Origin: Adelphocoris suturalis
Lineage: Eukaryota > Arthropoda > Insecta > Hemiptera > Miridae
Direction: 5' to 3'
Length of the DNA stretch: 64,000 nt
Assembly: GCA_030762985.1 (NCBI GenBank)
Contig: CM061043.1
Coordinates: forward strand, 46,544,830-46,608,829
A model generated the notes under the pieces. That model saw nothing but the letters and a program-made list of their open reading frames with translations. It made no database searches and had not been told where the DNA came from. Position numbers and translations under genes: made by a program. Shown in pieces: positions 59,116 through 64,000 of the stretch. Numbering within the stretch: position 1 is the stretch's first letter; every line of letters begins with the position of its first letter.

Positions 59116-59300
59116 TGGATTTTTTGAATTACAAAATCAGTTCTCACTGCTGATTATCGATGACGATTTTTGCAACCAGTTTATTCTGAATGACTGGCTC
59201 ATCATTTTGAGAACCATCACGTCAAATACTGTCCAGCCGTTCTGGAGTTAAAGCGCTTTGTGTTTTTTAAAAACGGTGTTAACTTCAGTGTTCACGTAAT

Positions 59301-59318
59301 TGGCGCCCGAACAGGGAC
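59301..59318 (+). promoter_or_regulatory. Primer-binding site, tRNA-Lys type
   Basis: TGGCGCCCGAACAGGGAC directly follows the LTR end and is exactly complementary to the 3' end of tRNA-Lys, as used by many retroelements to prime minus-strand synthesis. Confidence 0.9.
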
Positions 59319-59431
59319 TTCGATGTGCAAATACGGGTGCATTTGTGCAGTGACATTTTACCACTGTCTTCGTCTGTATTACCTGGTATTTTGCGAGGTA
59401 AACAGTCCCATAGAGACAAACACGGTAAGCC

Positions 59432-59767
59432 TTGAATCTGGGTTCATCCAAGAAGTTGCCATTTTTTCCTCGTTTTCATCAGTATTCTAGATTCAAGAAT
59501 ACTGATCCTGACGAGATTGATTCTGACAGCGAAGAGATGGCTCGTTACACAACCAAAAAGGACGATTATGAACATATACCTGATTCTAATGGGGACCCGG
59601 TTGAAGTGGAATTTTTCTGCTCAATAGTTACCCAGGTTTACAACAGGGTTTGTGATATACAATACGCTGCTCAGGATATAACCAATGATGACAACATATT
59701 GCTTCACAGGGTATTTTGTAAGTTAACAGGCCCAGCTAAGGCATTGGTGGTTACTCGGTTTTCTTAG
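59432..59767 (+). pseudogene. Gag-like N-terminal fragment
   Basis: An open frame of 111 codons lies downstream of the primer site where gag should start. It is acidic with a DPDEIDSDSEEM stretch, and no capsid or zinc-knuckle motif remains. The position, not the sequence, supports gag. The frame ends shortly before the 3' LTR, showing a large internal deletion. Confidence 0.45.
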
Positions 59768-59995
59768 TATTTGTGTAGTTCTTGCACTATGCATACTGCT
59801 TTATGTATGTTATCGTAAGTCTCCGTTTAGACAGCACTTGTTTTCCGACCATGTTTGAGTTCCTAATGAAGGCTTACTTCCTATCAGACCAATTGTCTCT
59901 GCCCCCCAAGAACTTCGCGATTTTCGATCTCCAGTTTTTGCGTTAAATTCTCCATAATTTTGTCTTCGCGGGAGCTTCGACTTATGGGCTGGAAA

Positions 59996-60214
59996 AGTTA
60001 CGGAACGTTCTTGATGTCTATCACATTGGATAGTCGTTAAGTAAATATTGTTATATTTAGATAGCTAACTTGCTGTTGTTTACAACATTCAAATACTATA
60101 TAAAGCTCCAATTTGTAAACAAGTTAGAGTTACTCCTCTCCGAGCCCTCTATCCGTCTGTTCTATGAAATAAAGTGTTTTTTTAAAACGGTGTTAATTCA
60201 TTGTTCACGTAATT
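59996..60214 (+). repeat. 3' LTR of the deleted retrotransposon
   Basis: About 219 bp from AGTTAC to GTAATT. It carries a TATA box (CTATATAAAG, about 60096-60105) and a polyadenylation signal AATAAA (about 60168), in the correct order for U3-R-U5. The final 45 bp match the 5' LTR remnant. The left border is inferred from the near-inverted terminal hexamers. Confidence 0.7.
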
Positions 60215-61555
60215 AGCGGACCCATACTATTTTCATTTGGCAATACGACGGATGAATATTTGCAGTGACGAATATTTCAGGATTGGGATGAACATATCTG
60301 GAAAACTGTAACTTGTTAAATCTCCCCGCCCGCGCAAGACACATGTATTCCCAGCTTCCCGTTTTATGGGGAATCAACGAAATTTTGAATTATTGAATGG
60401 ATTTTATTTTTTATTTTCAACGGAATCATTGTATTTAAAATAATTCAAATTATTAAAGGGAGCAGAATCCGAATTTGAGGTCAAAAATGGGCAATTCCGA
60501 CTAATAAAGAATGGACAAAAAAGTGTCAGGTGGATTACAACTTTACTATCTATTGACTCATGGGGTTGTAGGGAAAGTACATCAACCCGCGCACATATTC
60601 CATTGCAGGAGCCAAACCACCATTAGGTGATCTTTCAGCACTTGACTCATTTGTTCCTTTTCAAAGCGGTTTGAACGGAAATGAGATGGAATAGGAGCTC
60701 GTTTGAGAGCGGAAACTGTGATGCAATCGCCCGGTTGATATCTCAATAGAAGTCAGCACCTCTGGCGCTCGGTAATTGATTTTGTAATCAAGAAATCCTG
60801 TTAAAACATGTGAATTAGTTTAATAGCTCTTTTTCACTCTGGGTTTGTAATAAATCCAATGAAGAATTGGTATTATGATTGACAACTTCTTTTAGCGATT
60901 TTTCGTGAGACAAGGAGAGCTATTGCAATATGTTAATGAACTTCAGAATCTAATTCTTTTTTTAATGGATTTCCGTGGAAATTCGTTTTGGAACATGCAA
61001 AAACAAACTCTGATATTTAAAACTCGTTTTGATAGGTTTTCATCAACAGCCTCCGGAGAGACCATTCTTTTGCTATGAAATCACGTAAGAATGAACTCTT
61101 GAGGATCTGATTTGAGTCAAAGGACACAACATTTGTGCACAGAATAACGTTTATATTAGTGGGTCTGCTGACCAGGATACTTACGAAGTTTGAAGAAAAC
61201 ATCGCTTATCCAATTCAGCTTACCAAAAAACATCAAAAACTACAATAAGCACGTACTTTTGAGATTTATCTTCCGATATCGTCGATGATATCGTCGATAT
61301 TGTCGATAATATCGGATACGGTCGCCACATCTTGTTGGTATGGCGCTAAAAACTACACAGCGTATTCCGTGTGTATAAGGAGTTATCAAACAAATTTCAG
61401 ATCGATAGATCCGAATTCGCGGCCTGTAGCAAGGAGTCAACGTCGAGACACTTTGTTTGTCAATAGTATAGAAAATCATTACTTAAGATGGGCATTACGG
61501 TAGATAGATTCTATATAAGCCATTAACGAGGGTTGTTCAAAATGTATGTTTTCGG
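60215..61555. other. No gene recognised
   Basis: AT-rich; a small CGATATCGTCGATGATATCG-type palindromic repeat at about 61273-61312. No supported ORF. Confidence 0.4.
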
Positions 61556-61712
61556 TCATTCGTCATTTCACCTTTTAGCAAATTTTCGTAGAAAATAACT
61601 ATTGTAAAGGCTTGAAACATTTTAAAATCGAAATTAAAAAAAAAAAAATCTTCATTGAAATCCGTTTTGAGGCATTGTGAAACGAATCTTGGAGTTTAAC
61701 GCTTTTTCACAT
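61556..61712 (+). repeat. Repeat A, left half
   Basis: TTTTAGCAAATTTTCGTAGA, TTGAAATCCGTTTTGAGGCA and GGAGTTTAACGCTTTTTCAC before a TA-rich tract. The right half is not found directly downstream; AT microsatellites and then the Penelope-like element follow. Confidence 0.75.
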
Positions 61713-61976
61713 AGGTATATATATTTATCTCATTCGTTTTTTCACACAGATTTTATCTCAATCCCTTTGGAAGGACACATAAATAAATAAATATATTTTA
61801 TAAGAAAAAAAAAATATATACCTACATATTTATATGTGTTCTGACAAAATATATAGAATGATTAAATATATATATATATAAAAAAAAAATATATATATAT
61901 ATACATATAAATAAATAAATAAATATATATATATATATACTTCTTGATAAATTCAATAAACTGTTCTACTGAACTA
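61713..61976. repeat. AT/TAAA microsatellite-rich stretch
   Basis: Several (TA)n and (AAAT)n tracts (61866-61945). It borders the inverted Penelope copy. Confidence 0.85.
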
Positions 61977-62422
61977 TATACTTTGTTTTGTAAGAATAAT
62001 AGATAAACGAAGAAAGAAGAAAGATGTTTTTGATATTTCGAAAAATTATCTTGATCACAAGTTAGAAGTTGAAAATGTAAAAATAATTTATAAATTGTTT
62101 GGGTGTTGGGATGGCTTGTTGATAGGGAGATGTGTGTAGATAATGTCGATCACTTGGTGGAGATAATTTCAATCATTAATGTTGAGGCCAGGAGGTATGT
62201 CGCTTTCAAAACCCACTTGTGTGCTTTTTCTGATTGGTGGAGAAGTCGATCGTTAGAACCTGGTGGCATCTTTTTCAAAATCTTCACCCCATAACATTGA
62301 TCAAATGATGCACCATGAGATCTTGCATGATCGTTGATAGGGAGTGGCTGGTTATGCGTGACTGAAGCACGATGGTTATTCATCCGCAGATTCATTTGTG
62401 ATGCTTTGCCAACGTAGAAAGC
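61977..62422 (-). mobile_element. Penelope-like element, inverted 3' copy
   Basis: 446 bp that are the reverse complement of 62987-63432 with only a few differences, including a one-base deletion that changes the frame near the end of the encoded region. It encodes the GIY-YIG end of the protein on the minus strand. Its junction with the plus copy is at 62422/62423. Inverted and partial tandem arrangements are characteristic of Penelope-like elements. Confidence 0.85.
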
Positions 62423-63241
62423 TTGCCGAGATCGTTATCAATCCGAGGTCATCGAATTAATAACAAGAAAGAAAATCTCGAATCCTATCTGTCAAGCCTA
62501 CAAAGCAAGCTGGTTGAAAGGGGCTACCCAAAGAAATTTGTTAAAGATCGTTTAGTGCCTGCCCACGTACAGTACACAGCAACGCCAAAGCCGACTACGG
62601 ACCGAGTGCCACTAATCACTACGTTCTTCTTTGGAGCCCAAAAATTAAATAGTGTACTTCGCGAGCTACAACCAATTTTGACAGCCAACTCACAGACGAG
62701 AGAAATTTTCCAAGAAACACCACGAGTGTCGTATCGTCAAGGAAAAAGTATAGGTGAAATCTTGTCGCACCGTCACCCTCAACCGACGCAGTCCACAGGG
62801 CCCAATCAACCTGGGTTACATCCTTGCGGCCGACTCAGATGCAAACTTTGCAACCTCGTTATTGAAAGTGCACATTTTACTTCGGTAAACACCACACATT
62901 CCTACAAACGTGTAAACTCAGCAGAGTGCCAATCAAAAATGTGTGTTTACCAATTATTATGTCAGAAATGCACTAACGATCAACAGGCTTTCTACGTTGG
63001 CAAAGCATCACAAATGAATCTGCGGATGAATAACCATCGTGCTTCAGTCACGCATAACCAGCCACTCCCTATCAACGATCATGCAAGATCTCATGGTGCA
63101 TCATTTGATCAATGTTATGGGGTGAAGATTTTGAAAAAGATGCCACCAGGTTCTAACGATCGACTTCTCCACCAATCAGAAAAAGCACACAAGTGGGTTT
63201 TGAAAGCGAACATACCTCCTGGCCTCAACATTAATGATTGA
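62423..63241 (+). pseudogene. Penelope-like reverse transcriptase C-terminus plus GIY-YIG endonuclease
   Basis: 272 codons; the true 5' part is missing, since the frame enters from the inverted copy at 62422, so the ATG is not a real start. LPRSLSIRGHRINNKKENLE and LVERGYPKKFV belong to the thumb region after the reverse transcriptase. Then a Cys-rich linker (C135, C140, C143) and a GIY-YIG nuclease with VYQLLC (175-180), YVGK (191-194), R201, H205, E253 and the PPGLN motif near the end. The nuclease would nick DNA for target-primed reverse transcription. Truncated and therefore not autonomous, though this frame is intact. Confidence 0.85.
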
Positions 63242-63428
63242 AATTATCTCCACCAAGTGATTGACATTATCTACACACATCTCCCTATCAACAAGCCATC
63301 CCATCACCCAAACAATTTATAAATTATTTTTTCATTTTCAACTTCTAACTTGTGATCAAGATAATTTTTCGAAATATCAAAAACATCTTTCTTCTTTCTT
63401 CGTTTATCTATTATTCTTACAAAACAAA

Positions 63429-63429
<1 letters not shown>

Positions 63430-63482
<53 letters not shown>
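63430..63482. repeat. (TA)n tract in the Penelope 3' region
   Basis: About 53 bp of TA directly after the part shared by the two inverted copies. Confidence 0.9.
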
Positions 63483-63483
<1 letters not shown>

Positions 63484-63484
<1 letters not shown>

Positions 63485-63525
63485 TGTCTGTTGAAAACGC
63501 TAGAAGCGAAACGTTCAGGTAATTA
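63484..63525 (+). ncRNA. Hammerhead-like motif beside the Penelope 3' end
   Basis: CTGTTGA (63488-63494), a short stem CGCT-AGA-AGCG, and GAAACGTT (from 63508) follow the order of a hammerhead core. The conserved A6 of CUGA is U here and helix II is only 4 bp, so self-cleavage is doubtful. Position just downstream of the endonuclease fits the terminal repeat of a Penelope-like element. Confidence 0.35.
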
Positions 63526-63568
63526 CCTAATCTTATCTCTCCTTCTGTCCTTTCCCTTATATATATAT

Positions 63569-63746
63569 ATATACTTTGGCACTGATGTGCGGAGAAAAAT
63601 AGAACATATATATAGATAACTTACGAGGAAACTCACAGTTATTATATTTCGGCCTTACTGCCACTAGGGTAACCTAGCAGGAGGGTTATCTCCATGCTTC
63701 TTCTATATGTTCTATTTTTCTCCGCACATCTGTGCCAAAGTATATT
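63569..63746. mobile_element. Small element with 42-bp inverted repeats
   Basis: The arm starting ATATACTTTGGCACTGATGT (63569) pairs with the arm ending TGTGCCAAAGTATAT (63746), 42 bp with one mismatch. The interior of about 95 bp has no coding capacity. TA repeats lie close to both sides. Probably a MITE, or a terminal structure of the neighbouring element. Confidence 0.6.
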
Positions 63747-63788
63747 GACCCTCTGTTCCTCTGGACCCGTTTAAAACCATTCAAATCA

Positions 63789-63790
<2 letters not shown>

Positions 63791-63838
<48 letters not shown>
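63791..63838. repeat. (TA)24 microsatellite
   Basis: Pure TA tract. Confidence 0.95.
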
Positions 63839-63843
<5 letters not shown>

Positions 63844-63872
63844 GTGCTAGTTATGTCTAGGTGTAGTGAATA

Positions 63873-64000
63873 TACGAGGGTCGTCTCAAAAGTAAGTTGC
63901 ACTTATTTTTAAAAAATCGCGAGATGATCCGATTGGGCTGAAATTTTTACAGAAGTTTCGTCTGGGTGTTGTCGCAGCACCGTAAAAGTTTCAAGTTGTT
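63873..64000 (+). mobile_element. Mariner-type element, left end, cut by window
   Basis: TACGAGGGTCGTCTCAAAAG after TA is a mariner-type terminal repeat. The following sequence, with GATGATCCGATTGGGCTGAA, continues to the window end. No transposase is visible yet. Closely related to the end at 3502. Confidence 0.6.

Larger units (their letters stand above)
59255..60214 (+). mobile_element. Deleted gypsy-type LTR retrotransposon
   Basis: A 5' LTR remnant (only its last 45 bp or so, ending GTTCACGTAATT at 59301), a primer-binding site, a gag-like fragment and a 3' LTR (about 59996-60214) with the same ending. Between them nothing of pol or env remains. The LTR ends (AGTTAC...GTAATT) are of the style seen in the 17.6/297 group of insect gypsy elements. 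A replication-defective remnant. Confidence 0.75.

Noticed and set aside
62423..62440. ATG at 62423 as the true start of the Penelope ORF
   Set aside because: It lies at the junction with the inverted copy, and the encoded sequence begins in the middle of the reverse transcriptase thumb region.

Overview
The window looks like AT-rich, repeat-dominated nuclear DNA from an invertebrate, most likely an insect. The repeat load fits this: an R2-clade and an I/Jockey-type non-LTR retrotransposon, a Penelope-like element, a gypsy-type LTR remnant, mariner, PIF/Harbinger and hAT DNA transposons, and many foldback elements. Abundant TAGGTAGGTACCTACC-type micro-motifs would suit a hemipteran, but that placement is a guess. 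No host protein gene can be called with confidence. There is no rRNA, no complete tRNA, no CRISPR array and no bacterial-style operon. Nearly every recognisable coding stretch comes from a transposable element, and most are broken.

Layout. 1-9.8 kb: AT-rich DNA with a 1.06-kb foldback (1752-2815), a second long-inverted-repeat element (4818-5884), a GC-rich candidate promoter with three CACGTG boxes (6349-6720) and Harbinger-end sequence (8733-8910). 9.86-11 kb: 5'-truncated non-LTR retrotransposon with RNase H, zinc-knuckle tail and poly(A). 11-24.4 kb: mostly unannotated, with repeat fragments, two weak candidate host exons (12.7 kb plus strand, 18.5 kb minus strand) and a composite repeat at 22.3-23.4 kb. 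24.4-30.2 kb, the centrepiece: dispersed repeat 'A' contains an internal microsatellite, here grown to about 568 uninterrupted TG units, and a 3.56-kb R2-clade retrotransposon lies inside that TG tract. 30-38 kb: old modular repeats (family D). 38-41 kb: tRNA-like/oligo-T tandem units, two microRNA-precursor-like hairpins, a 108-bp tandem array and repeat C. 41.98-44.1 kb: two Harbinger copies. 44.7-49.2 kb: TIR elements, two copies of repeat A, an internally deleted mariner, and a hAT-like foldback with perfect 8-bp target duplications. 50-56 kb: repeat E pair, a roughly 90-bp tandem array, and another repeat A opened at its microsatellite by the tRNA-like repeat. 58.7-60.2 kb: 118-bp tandem units and a deleted LTR retrotransposon with a tRNA-Lys-type primer site. 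62-63.5 kb: Penelope-like 3' part with GIY-YIG endonuclease plus an almost perfect inverted copy of its end. 63.9 kb to the end: a mariner-type terminus running off the window.

The organising theme is nested insertion into simple-sequence DNA. Repeat A carries a (TA/TG/TATG)n core, and unrelated elements sit exactly in that core at three loci (R2-clade at 26 kb, tRNA-like repeat at 38 kb and 55 kb). The most noteworthy biology is therefore an R2-clade, restriction-like-endonuclease retrotransposon apparently using a dinucleotide repeat instead of rDNA. This copy is dead: there is a stop and frame change at the endonuclease, and the CCHC histidine is replaced.
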